Source: Bacteroidota bacterium
GTDB lineage: Bacteria; Bacteroidota; Bacteroidia; Bacteroidales; VadinHA17
NCBI GenBank assembly: GCA_029552825.1
Contig: JAKPDL010000077.1
Location: 1 to 48,774 of the forward strand
Reading direction: 5' to 3'
DNA length: 48,774 bases
Shown here: positions 17,198 to 25,382 of the stretch, piece after piece
Position numbering within the stretch: the stretch's first letter is position 1
How the letters are laid out: each line of letters begins with the position of its first letter
Program-made: the position numbers and the translations under genes
Notes under the pieces: generated by a model
Told to the model about the DNA's origin: nothing
Databases searched by the model: none
The model's input: only the letters and a program-made list of their open reading frames with translations

Positions 17198-18517
17198 TCA
17201 ACGTGAAACTTTTATGCAGTAGAGTTTTGTCTGGTCCCGCACAAGCAATTTACCGCCGGCGAGGGCAAGTGCTGCCCAGTTTTGTGCGCTACCGTATCTG
17301 GCTGCCGTATCTTCGTTAGTTGCCGGAATACCTTCATTAAGAATCACGGTTTCAGCAACGGGCTTGAATTTTGTTGAATCAGGTTCAATAAGGTAAAGTT
17401 TGGTCATTCCGTCGGTACAGAGGAGTAGCCCGTCGGCGAGAATCATGCCGCCCTTGTCAAACAGAGGTTCTCTGCCGGTTTTCCATTTCACCTGCCCATT
17501 CATGCTCATGCACACCAATCCATCTTTTCTTTCGTTTGTCGAGTACTGGGCATAGAAGTATCCGTTATAAAGGATAGGAGCCTGGGTGTGAGCACCAAAA
17601 TCTGGATTTTTATATAATTCAGTTACTTCGTAAGAACCGTCTGACTTTTTCTGTACTTTTATCATAGCGGAGCCTGCCTCGTAAGCACCTGTTATAAGTA
17701 TCCTTCCTTCGCCGGCGTCAAGGGCGCATGGTACCGGTATCCTGCATGACCACCCCTTGTATTCCCAGAGTACTTTCCCGCTTCGTGGATCTATTCCTGC
17801 AACAACACTTGGAGTGGCCGATTCACCCCTGCCGGCTGAAGCACTTATCATAACAACGTGATTTTCGTTGCCTATTTTTACAATGACAGGGCTTACATAC
17901 CCAGCTGGCCCTAAAGAAGGAGTCTTCCATTTTAAATTGCCTGTGAGTTTATCATAAGCCACAACTCCTGCCTGGGGAGCCTGGGATGCGATAATAAGAA
18001 GGTCTCCATGTACGAGCGGACACTGTGTAATTGCCCAGCGGGGAATCTGACCACCACCGAAATCCGTCCAGATGTTTTTGTTCCATAAAGGTTTGTTGGT
18101 ATTTACATCTATGCAGTAAAGATGTCCATAAGGCCCGCATGTGTATATCCTGTTTCCATCTATTGCCGGTACACTCCGTGAACCGGGGAACTGCACAGAT
18201 CCCGGAGCATCATAACTGAAACTCCAGAGCTCTTTTCCGCTGGCAAGGTCGAAGCACCTAAGCTTGTCGCCCACCTTATCGTCCCTGTCGAGAAGGTATA
18301 CCTTGCCGTCCTTAACTACAGGCCCGCCAAAGCCGATGCCAACGTCAACACTCCACAATACTTCCGGCCCGGTTTTAGGCCATGAGCGTAAAATGCCCTT
18401 TTCGTTCGAGATGCCATTTCGGCCGGGCCCACGGTACTGTGGCCAGTCCTGGCAATAGAGATTCATTATCGAAGCTGAAAGAATAATCAACGAAATCAGA
18501 ATTTTGAATTGTTTCAT
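17198..18517 (-). CDS. Secreted PQQ-like beta-propeller protein (copy 1)
   Basis: 439 residues with a signal peptide (IILSASIMNLYC, mature start QDWPQYRGPGRNG). The protein is made of PQQ_2-type propeller repeats with the W-docking pattern, for example KVYLLDRDDKVGDKLRCFDLASGKELW, LYCIDVNTNKPLW and LTGNLKW. It resembles the BamB/quinoprotein-like group common in Planctomycetes and Bacteroidota, but has no haem site and is shorter than true PQQ alcohol dehydrogenases, so cofactor binding is unproven. It is a paralogue of the proteins at 21760 and 29718, though more distant from both than they are from each other. It leads the minus-strand operon down to 13477. Confidence 0.85.
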   Translation of the reverse strand: MKQFKILISLIILSASIMNLYCQDWPQYRGPGRNGISNEKGILRSWPKTGPEVLWSVDVGIGFGGPVVKDGKVYLLDRDDKVGDKLRCFDLASGKELWSFSYDAPGSVQFPGSRSVPAIDGNRIYTCGPYGHLYCIDVNTNKPLWNKNIWTDFGGGQIPRWAITQCPLVHGDLLIIASQAPQAGVVAYDKLTGNLKWKTPSLGPAGYVSPVIVKIGNENHVVMISASAGRGESATPSVVAGIDPRSGKVLWEYKGWSCRIPVPCALDAGEGRILITGAYEAGSAMIKVQKKSDGSYEVTELYKNPDFGAHTQAPILYNGYFYAQYSTNERKDGLVCMSMNGQVKWKTGREPLFDKGGMILADGLLLCTDGMTKLYLIEPDSTKFKPVAETVILNEGIPATNEDTAARYGSAQNWAALALAGGKLLVRDQTKLYCIKVSR

Positions 18518-18736
18518 GGCATAAACTTTTAATTTTTGGCTATCAGATTTTTATTCTTTTAAAGGGCCCCTGCGCCCCGTCCGGTAAACATTACAGCAGG
18601 GATGCCTCTAAATTAATTTTTAATTACCAAGTTCAATTTTAATGTAATTAATTTTTTTACTTTTTCGATGAATCTTTTCATATTTCAGAACAATCCATGC
18701 CAACAGCATGGTACTTTTCATGTTAATTTTTAATAT

Positions 18737-19525
18737 CTACATGCTTAGTATTTTTCTTTCGATATACTCCTTATTGAATGAATATACCACACTCACGTTC
18801 CATACAAAATCTTTATCTGCGTGTATAAACGTATTGAAAGGCAGACTCATCATTGATGACACCGTTAAAGGAAAATTCTTTCTGACAAGAGTAATCGCCG
18901 AAGTAAAATAGTATCCCTTCATTTCATCCATTTTGAGAAAATATATTTGAGGATTAAACCTTAAGAAATAATTTCCGGAAAGGCCAATATGTGAAAAATT
19001 AACCCTCAGAGCAAGAAAATTTGTATTTTTTATTGCGTCGTTTTCGAGACAAAATGCATATAGATAATAGATACCGGTGTTAATTGATTTTGTCAGATTA
19101 TATGAAGGATAGAATTCGCCTGCGAGGTAGCGCCTTACGATAGTCAGTTTTTTTGGGTTACCGTCTGCTGTAAAAGATTCTGTTTTAAAAGCCAGTGCGG
19201 GATGTGTGCCGATGATTATTCGAAATCTCTCATTTTCAAGTAGTTTATAACGCCACCAGAAAATAAAAGTCCATGGCTTGCCTTCGCAGGCGAACCTGAG
19301 CTGAGGCTCAAAACTGAGTTTTCTTTTGCCTACCGACATATCAAATATAACTGCAGGTTTGCCAAGAGTAAGATTTGGTATCAGCGAAATTCCGTTATTG
19401 GTTAAACTTACCGCTCCGCCGAAATGACCTGCAATCAGTGTACTGTCAGTCTTCTGAGCAAAAGTGATAATATATGACGACATTGCCAGTAACGCAAACA
19501 TTAAATATGAAATTTTGCCTTTCAT
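18737..19525 (-). CDS. Predicted outer-membrane beta-barrel protein, unknown function
   Basis: 262 residues with a signal peptide (LMFALLAMSSYIITFAQ). The mature part alternates short amphipathic strands with aromatic residues, for example RKLSFEPQLRF, TFIFWWRYKLL and GIYYLYAFCL, and ends with VWNVSVVYSF plus a basic tail. This fits a small outer-membrane barrel but I do not recognise a family. It is divergent from the two-component system genes, and the two could share control from the intergenic region at 19526-19843. It could also be transcribed into the PQQ-like gene 219 bases downstream. Confidence 0.65.
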   Translation of the reverse strand: MKGKISYLMFALLAMSSYIITFAQKTDSTLIAGHFGGAVSLTNNGISLIPNLTLGKPAVIFDMSVGKRKLSFEPQLRFACEGKPWTFIFWWRYKLLENERFRIIIGTHPALAFKTESFTADGNPKKLTIVRRYLAGEFYPSYNLTKSINTGIYYLYAFCLENDAIKNTNFLALRVNFSHIGLSGNYFLRFNPQIYFLKMDEMKGYYFTSAITLVRKNFPLTVSSMMSLPFNTFIHADKDFVWNVSVVYSFNKEYIERKILSM

Positions 19526-19843
19526 CTTTCAAATTTTATCTGATAAGTTCAATTTGAGCCCGCAACCCAAAACTCCCATTCTTTCTTGAATGTTAAAATG
19601 CAAAATAATTACATCAGAAACAAAGATTACAAAATTCAAACAAATAATAACTTCCCGGTATTCGTTATTATGCCTTTCTTTTTCTTTTTGAGACTTCACC
19701 GGTTTATTTATCTCTCTTAAATTATTTATTTTGAAGGCTGAAAAAATTATTTTTTAATCCACTTATCGGAGATTTTATAAGGAATTTTAATTCATGAAAA
19801 AAAATTATTGAAGTTGGTTGAAAACAATATCCCGGAGAGAGAG
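19526..19843. other. Divergent intergenic region
   Basis: 318 AT-rich bases between the divergent barrel-protein gene and the histidine kinase gene. It must hold promoters for both sides. I looked for TTTG-N19/21-TAnnTTTG on both strands and found only near-matches (for example TTATTTTG around 19727-19734). No RNA gene, repeat or open frame of note was seen. Confidence 0.5.
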
Positions 19844-20884
19844 ATGAAGAGGGGTTTTAGGAGTCACTCTCTGATAAAGCTTCTGGTTGTGGGCATGATC
19901 AGTGCTGTTTTTGTGCTTTACCCCAATATTGCTTTTTTTTCATTTGAGAGAGACTATCTTGGGGAGGCCAAATATGCAGCATATTTGTTTTTCTTTATTT
20001 TCAGGTTCGTTTACTTTTCGCTTCTGATATGGGTACTTCTTGTTTACAATCTCAGAAAATTAAAAACACCTTTTTTAACCAAACGTCTCATTTATACCTT
20101 CTTTATCACAGCAGCGGGATATCTGGTCTATATTGTGTTTTCAATCCTGTTGAGTCCTAAGCCTGAGTGGTACTCAGGTCTGTTGCTGTTTCAGTTTTTT
20201 GTGATGTTCATATTCTGTGGTCTTATAGGGCATGTTTTTCATCTATATGAGGAGCAGCACAGAAAAGAGCAGGAAATTGAAAGGCTAAAACACGAAAACC
20301 TTCAAAGTCGTTATATTGCACTTGCCAATCAGATTAATCCGCACTTTTTCTTTAATTCACTGAACGGACTTGTTTCCGTGATCCGTAAAAAAAATGAAGA
20401 AAATGCCATTGAATATGTAAACAAACTATCCGATGTATTCAGGTACATTCTTCAAAGTGACAGGAAAGGACTGGTTTTGCTCGAGGATGAACTGGAATTC
20501 GTAAGGGCATTTCAGTATATGATGGAGGTAAGGTTTGCCAGTAAACTGGTATTCAGTATAAATGTAAGTGATGAAATGAAAGCTCTGAAACTGCCTGTAC
20601 TTTCTCTCCTTCCTCTGATTGAAAATGTTGTTTTGCATAATACAATTGACAGCGAACACCATATGGAAGTGGATATTTACGTTAATTCTGAGAGAGAGCT
20701 GGTGGTCTCAAATCCTGTATATCCAAAACTATCGCCACCTGAGACTAACGGTACGGGTCTTAAAAACCTTGAAAATCGCTTTATTTTATTGATGAATAAG
20801 CATATAAGGGTAGAAAAAGATAACATAAGATTTACAGTTTATTTACCTCTGAAAAGTAAAAACGATGAGGATACTGATAGTTGA
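19844..20884 (+). CDS. Sensor histidine kinase, LytS/YehU type
   Basis: 346 residues from the ATG at 19844, which has a purine-rich GGAGAGAGAG just before it; a TTG start 12 codons upstream is less likely. The N-terminal part has about four membrane helices (to about residue 145) and a short coiled coil. Then comes the His_kinase (PF06580) domain: phospho-acceptor His167 in NQINPHFFFNSLN, then the N-box LLPLIENVVLHN, and a degenerate ATP lid with GTGLKNLENRF. It senses an unknown signal and phosphorylates the LytTR regulator encoded immediately downstream with a 20-base overlap. Confidence 0.9.
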   Translation: MKRGFRSHSLIKLLVVGMISAVFVLYPNIAFFSFERDYLGEAKYAAYLFFFIFRFVYFSLLIWVLLVYNLRKLKTPFLTKRLIYTFFITAAGYLVYIVFSILLSPKPEWYSGLLLFQFFVMFIFCGLIGHVFHLYEEQHRKEQEIERLKHENLQSRYIALANQINPHFFFNSLNGLVSVIRKKNEENAIEYVNKLSDVFRYILQSDRKGLVLLEDELEFVRAFQYMMEVRFASKLVFSINVSDEMKALKLPVLSLLPLIENVVLHNTIDSEHHMEVDIYVNSERELVVSNPVYPKLSPPETNGTGLKNLENRFILLMNKHIRVEKDNIRFTVYLPLKSKNDEDTDS

Positions 20885-21623
20885 AGATGAGACAGCAGCT
20901 TATGAAAACCTGCTGAGTGTTATTAAAAAAATTGACCCTGAAATTGAAATTGCAGGTTGTGCAGAAAGTGTCAGGCAGACCATACGCTGGCTGAGAGCCA
21001 ACCCAATACCTGACCTGATACTTATGGACATCCACCTGTCAGATGGTTCTGCTTTTTCTATTTTCGACAGTATAAATGTTGAATCGCCGGTGATTTTCAT
21101 AACTGCCTATGACGATTATGCAATCGAAGCTTTTAAAGTCAACAGTATCGACTACATACTCAAACCCATTAAAGAAGAGGATTTAAGAAGGGCACTCGAG
21201 AAGTTTAAAAAGCTCACTCATCATGATATTCTTAAATATCTTGCGCAGATGACACAAATGGTTTCGCTTCCGGTGTATAAAGATAAATTATTGATTCCGG
21301 AAAAAGATAAACTGATTCCGGTTGATATCAACGAAATATCGTGCTTTTATTCTACTGAAAAGAATACCAGGGTGTTCCTGAAGAACGGTAAATCGTACCA
21401 GTGGAACAGATCACTCGAACAGATTGAAGAGGGACTCAACCCTGCTGATTTTATAAGAGCAAACAAGCAATATATTATCTCGAGAAGCAGTGTTAAGAGT
21501 ATTACCGTATGGTTTGATAACCGTCTTCTTATCACTCTTGATACGGAAACACCTGAGAGAATTTATGTTAGTAAAAATAGAGCAGCTGAATTCAAGGCAT
21601 GGATGATGCATGGGAAGAAATAG
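20865..21623 (+). CDS. LytTR-family response regulator
   Basis: 252 residues. The receiver domain spans about residues 1-120, with phospho-acceptor Asp55 in LILMDIHLSDG, acidic residues near the N-terminus (VEDE), and the conserved Lys in DYILKPI. A LytTR DNA-binding domain follows (about residues 140-245: RANKQYIISRSSVKSI). The gene overlaps the kinase gene by 20 bases, which ties expression of the two together. The PQQ-like propeller gene starts 136 bases downstream on the same strand, so that gene, the terpenoid operon or the divergent barrel gene are the likely targets. LytTR proteins bind paired direct repeats, and I did not find an obvious pair. Confidence 0.9.
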   Translation: MRILIVEDETAAYENLLSVIKKIDPEIEIAGCAESVRQTIRWLRANPIPDLILMDIHLSDGSAFSIFDSINVESPVIFITAYDDYAIEAFKVNSIDYILKPIKEEDLRRALEKFKKLTHHDILKYLAQMTQMVSLPVYKDKLLIPEKDKLIPVDINEISCFYSTEKNTRVFLKNGKSYQWNRSLEQIEEGLNPADFIRANKQYIISRSSVKSITVWFDNRLLITLDTETPERIYVSKNRAAEFKAWMMHGKK

Positions 21624-21759
21624 CAGATTATTGTTTCGTGATACTTCCTGATTTTTCACTTTTAAGGTAAATCTATGGTTGCGTATTAATTTTATTGCAA
21701 TATTTGTGTTGAAGAAGTTGATATTTAACGGTTTAATAAAAACTTAAAAAAATTTGAAA

Positions 21760-23049
21760 ATGAAACATTTAAAGAGCTATCTGGTAATCAGCCTGATTAT
21801 TGCAGGTGTTATTAATGTTTGTGCCCAGGACTGGCCCCAGATTTTCGGGCCAAACAGGAACAACATATCTCCTCAGAAGGGTCTTCTCAGATCCTGGCCT
21901 GAAAAAGGACCCCAGCTTTTATGGAGTGTTGATGTAGGTCCGGGTTATGGTGGTCCTGTAGTAAAAGACGGGAAAGTCTATTTGCTCGACAGGGTAGACG
22001 ACGCAAAAGAAATTATGAGATGCTTCGATCTGAACACCGGGAAGGAATTGTGGAAGTTCGAGTACGATGCCCCCGGAAAGGTTGACCACCCTGGCTCAAG
22101 ATCGGTGCCTACTGCTGACGGTAATTATGTATATTCTGTCGGACACAATGGTGATCTTTATTGTTTTGATGTAAACACACATAAGCCTGTCTGGCAGAAA
22201 AACCTTATGAAGGATTTTGGCGGCACCAAACTGCCGGTATGGGCAATAACCCAGAGCCCACTCATTTATGGGGATCTGCTTATTGTGGCTTATTCAAAAG
22301 ACCCGTACGCAGGATTGGTTGCATATAATAAACGTAACGGAAACATTGTCTGGCAGACAGATGCAATAGGCAATGAAACCTATGCAAGTCCGGCAATTGC
22401 AAAAATTGGAGGCGAAGATCATATCGTAATGGTATTTTCATCAACCAATACGTTTATGCACAGAAATATACCAACTTCGTCGGGTAAGATTATTGGTCTG
22501 AAACCCCAGACAGGAGCAATTCTCTGGGAGTACAATAACTGGACGAACGTTATTCAGATTCCTCTTGCACTTGACATTGGAGACGGGAGAATAATTGTTG
22601 TAGGCGGTTACGACCATGGTGTGGTCATGATTCAGGTTCAGAAATCTTCAGATGGAAAATACAATGTTAAAGAGTTGTTCTATCATACCAATTTCGGGGA
22701 CCACACAAAACCTCCCATATTTTACAACAATCACTTTTATGCCCAGTATTCAACAAATAACAAGCGCGACGGATTGGTATGCATGGATATAAACGGGAAT
22801 GTTTTGTGGAAGACCATGCGTGAACCACTGTTCGACAAAGGAAGCATGATTCTGGCCGACGGGCTTATTCTGGCTACCGACGGAAGGCAAACCCTGTACC
22901 TGATAGAGCCTGATCCGGCAGGTTTCAAACCCCTGGCATCAGCACAGTTGTTAGGTGAAGGGCAAAATTGGTCACCTATGGCCCTGGTTGATGGAAAACT
23001 GTTATTACGGGATCAAAGCAAAATGATCTGCGTAAAAGTTGCCAGGTAA
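21760..23049 (+). CDS. Secreted PQQ-like beta-propeller protein (copy 2)
   Basis: 429 residues from the ATG at 21760, with a signal peptide ending VCAQ and a mature N-terminus QDWPQIFGPNRNNIS. Propeller repeats of the PQQ_2 type run through the protein, for example KVYLLDRVDDAKEIMRCFDL, YCFDVNTHKPVWQ and RNGNIVWQT. It is highly similar to copy 3 at 29718 along the whole length (shared NETYASPAIAKIGGEDHIV-type and FGDHTKPP segments) but lacks a short insertion before QNWSPMAL that copies 1 and 3 have. It sits between the two-component system and the terpenoid operon. The function is unknown, and it is extracytoplasmic by its signal peptide. Confidence 0.85.
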   Translation: MKHLKSYLVISLIIAGVINVCAQDWPQIFGPNRNNISPQKGLLRSWPEKGPQLLWSVDVGPGYGGPVVKDGKVYLLDRVDDAKEIMRCFDLNTGKELWKFEYDAPGKVDHPGSRSVPTADGNYVYSVGHNGDLYCFDVNTHKPVWQKNLMKDFGGTKLPVWAITQSPLIYGDLLIVAYSKDPYAGLVAYNKRNGNIVWQTDAIGNETYASPAIAKIGGEDHIVMVFSSTNTFMHRNIPTSSGKIIGLKPQTGAILWEYNNWTNVIQIPLALDIGDGRIIVVGGYDHGVVMIQVQKSSDGKYNVKELFYHTNFGDHTKPPIFYNNHFYAQYSTNNKRDGLVCMDINGNVLWKTMREPLFDKGSMILADGLILATDGRQTLYLIEPDPAGFKPLASAQLLGEGQNWSPMALVDGKLLLRDQSKMICVKVAR

Positions 23050-23386
23050 TTAATTTGAAGAGACATCCCCGAGCCAATTTTCGGCAGCAATCTCTGCTGA
23101 AGCGGAGATCCTTTTCAGGCTCTGTTGTGCCGGTTCATCAGGTAATAAACTCCTTCTCAATCACTTCGGAAGTTGAAAGATGCTGATTGATGCTTATACT
23201 ACGAAAAAAGCAAGAAAAGGAGTATAAATTATTTGAAAATTTGATTTATATAACATGAATGATTTGTCAGTTTTGTTTAAAGAAAAATATTAATCTGATA
23301 ATCAATAATTTATTCAGGTAATTAACCGGTAAATAGCAATCGGATTTAGTTTGGTGGTTAATGTGAATAGTTTTAAATAATGTCAA
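23050..23386 (+). other. Intergenic region before the Fe-S/terpenoid operon
   Basis: 337 bases between PQQ-like copy 2 and the ferredoxin-like gene. The first part is moderately GC-rich with a small imperfect hairpin (TCTCTGCTGAAGCGGAGA near 23090-23108) that may end the upstream transcript. From about 23200 it becomes very AT-rich, as expected for a promoter. I found no exact consensus promoter; the closest is TTAGTTTG at about 23347-23354. A 12-codon frame at 23255 is too short to believe. Confidence 0.45.
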
Positions 23387-24196
23387 ATGTCAGTCAGGAC
23401 GAACATAAAACGGATTCTATTCTGCAATTGCAGAGGAGGAAGGGTGCCTGATGAAAAGCTCAATGAAATAAAATCGGAGCTTGACAGGATGCCTGCTGGA
23501 GTTATAATCCTTTCCGACCTTTGTGGAGTGTCAGTTGTAAAGAGAGAGCTAATGGCTGAGATCTTCAGATATCCTTCAGAATGGCTTATAATTGGATGTT
23601 ATGCAAGGGCAATGAATCTTATCCTTGAGCAAATGACCGGTAAAAGTATTCTTCAAGGTAAAATTCAGTTTATTAACAGTGAAACGACATCCATGCCGGA
23701 TATTAAGACTAAGTTGAATGAGTATTGTGCTGGAATGACAGTTGAGGATTCGGCAGAAATTACTGAAATTACTGATGACTCAGGCTGGCCATCATGGTAC
23801 CCTGTTATAGACTATTCGCGTTGTACAAACTGTGGGCAGTGTGCTGAATTCTGCCTTTTCAGTGTATATGAGAAGAAATCTGAGAAGGTTAAAGTAATCT
23901 TCCCTCAAGGCTGTAAGAATCAGTGTGCAGCCTGTGCACGGATATGCCCCTCAACAGCAATTATTTTCCCGAAATACAAAAATGGAGGCGCCATTGGTGG
24001 TGCAGACTATTTTGACGAAAATGAAGAACTTATTAGACGGGAGGCAGATGTTAAAACATTCCTGGGAGATGATCTGGTGTTGGCTCTTCGCAAGAGACAA
24101 TTGAAGATGAATTCTATCATCAGGGAAGAAGCTTCCAGAAAGGCAATTGAAGAAAGAGAAAAATTCCTTTTGAAAAATAAAGAAGACCAGGCATAA
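23387..24196 (+). CDS. Double [4Fe-4S] ferredoxin-like protein
   Basis: 269 residues, cytoplasmic. Cys146, Cys149, Cys152 and Cys156 form a classic CxxCxxCxxxC cluster site. Cys176, Cys180, Cys183 and Cys187 form a second site with an extended first gap (CKNQCAACARICP). The N-terminal 130 residues carry further cysteines in CNCRGG, SDLCGV and GCYARAM, a pattern reminiscent of the Fe-S N-domain of HdrA-type proteins, though I cannot confirm this. The C-terminus is a charged helix. It is the first gene of a five-gene operon and most likely passes electrons to the radical SAM enzyme, whose gene starts two bases after this stop codon. Confidence 0.8.
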   Translation: MSVRTNIKRILFCNCRGGRVPDEKLNEIKSELDRMPAGVIILSDLCGVSVVKRELMAEIFRYPSEWLIIGCYARAMNLILEQMTGKSILQGKIQFINSETTSMPDIKTKLNEYCAGMTVEDSAEITEITDDSGWPSWYPVIDYSRCTNCGQCAEFCLFSVYEKKSEKVKVIFPQGCKNQCAACARICPSTAIIFPKYKNGGAIGGADYFDENEELIRREADVKTFLGDDLVLALRKRQLKMNSIIREEASRKAIEEREKFLLKNKEDQA

Positions 24197-24198
24197 AC

Positions 24199-25377
24199 AT
24201 GTCAATACTTAAAAATCTTATTAAAACGGATAAGCGCTGTCTGAGGATATTCCTGATGAATATGGTTGTTAAAGGCATATTGGGGTTTATCAGGTTCCGC
24301 AAGAGAATTAAAAATGGTAGTATGTTTCCTGCTTTTCAGTTTATCTCTGTCACAAATAATTGCAATCTTCATTGCCAGGGATGCTGGGTGGAGGTAAACG
24401 GCCCTAAAATTAATATTGAGCCAGAAAAAATTGATGCTGTAATTAGGGCAGGCAAGAAATATGGTTCATATTTTTTCGGAATTCTTGGAGGAGAACCGCT
24501 TTTATACGATGGATTGTTTGATATATTCGAAAAACATCCTGATTGTTATTTTCAACTTTTTACAAACGGTACTCTTTTGACAAAGTCAACTGCTCAACGT
24601 TTGCGTAGAGCAGGTAATGTAACACCCCTTATAAGCCTTGAAGGAGATGAATATGTTGCTGACATAAGAAGAGGCGGGCACCGGATCTACAACCGCACCG
24701 TTGAGGCAATTGAAACATCTGTTTCTGAAGGACTCATAACCGGTGTTGCAATCAGTGTGTGCAAATCGAATTTTGAAATGGCTGTTTCTGATGAATTTGT
24801 CAATATGCTTCATGATTCAGGGGTAATATACCTCTGGTATTATATTTACAGGCCTTCAGGTAGTGATCCTCATTATGAACTGGCTCTGAATACCAGTGAA
24901 ATAACAAAGCTGAGAAACTTTATTGTTGATGCCCGTACCCGGCTCCCGTTAATTCTGATTGATTCTTACTGGAACGAAAAAGGGATTCCTTTTTGCCCTG
25001 CTATTGCCGGACTGAGCCATCATATCAATCCATCAGGAGATATTGAACCCTGTCCGGTAATTCAGTTAAGTTGTGAAAATCTGCAATACGGTGAACCAGG
25101 GAGCTTGTATGAAAATTCTTTATTCTTAAGGGAATTCAAAGAGCAGCTCAGAGAGAAGACAAACGGTTGTATATTGATGGAGGACCCCGCCTGGCTGGTT
25201 CATTTTTCGGAGAATCATAAGGCTAAAAATACATCAAACCGTGAAAATTATCTTACCAGCCTGCTGAAAGCACCATCAATACCAAGCCATAGTTCATCAC
25301 CATTAATTCCTGAGAAAAAACTATTGTATCGTATTGCAAAGAAAACAGCGTTTTTTGGTTTAGGAGCATATGGTTAA
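24199..25377 (+). CDS. Radical SAM enzyme of the terpenoid cluster
   Basis: 392 residues, cytoplasmic. The SAM-binding cluster motif CX3CX2C is Cys55, Cys59 and Cys62 (NNCNLHCQGCW), followed by the GGE-type motif GILGGEPLLYDG for SAM binding. The C-terminal third has extra cysteines (FCPAIAG, IEPCPV, LSCENL and NGC) that could hold an auxiliary SPASM-like cluster, together with INPSGDIEPCP, a typical SPASM/twitch phrase. It would generate a 5'-deoxyadenosyl radical to modify a substrate. Operon position beside a prenyl synthase and a terpene cyclase suggests an isoprenoid substrate, similar in principle to HpnH in hopanoid synthesis, but the sequence does not fix this. Confidence 0.85.
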   Translation: MSILKNLIKTDKRCLRIFLMNMVVKGILGFIRFRKRIKNGSMFPAFQFISVTNNCNLHCQGCWVEVNGPKINIEPEKIDAVIRAGKKYGSYFFGILGGEPLLYDGLFDIFEKHPDCYFQLFTNGTLLTKSTAQRLRRAGNVTPLISLEGDEYVADIRRGGHRIYNRTVEAIETSVSEGLITGVAISVCKSNFEMAVSDEFVNMLHDSGVIYLWYYIYRPSGSDPHYELALNTSEITKLRNFIVDARTRLPLILIDSYWNEKGIPFCPAIAGLSHHINPSGDIEPCPVIQLSCENLQYGEPGSLYENSLFLREFKEQLREKTNGCILMEDPAWLVHFSENHKAKNTSNRENYLTSLLKAPSIPSHSSSPLIPEKKLLYRIAKKTAFFGLGAYG

Positions 25378-25382
25378 TTGAA

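Noticed and set aside
23255-23293. Twelve-codon frame as a possible RiPP precursor for the radical SAM enzyme
   Set aside because: Too short, no leader/core pattern, no cysteines or repeats, and no transporter or peptidase genes nearby.
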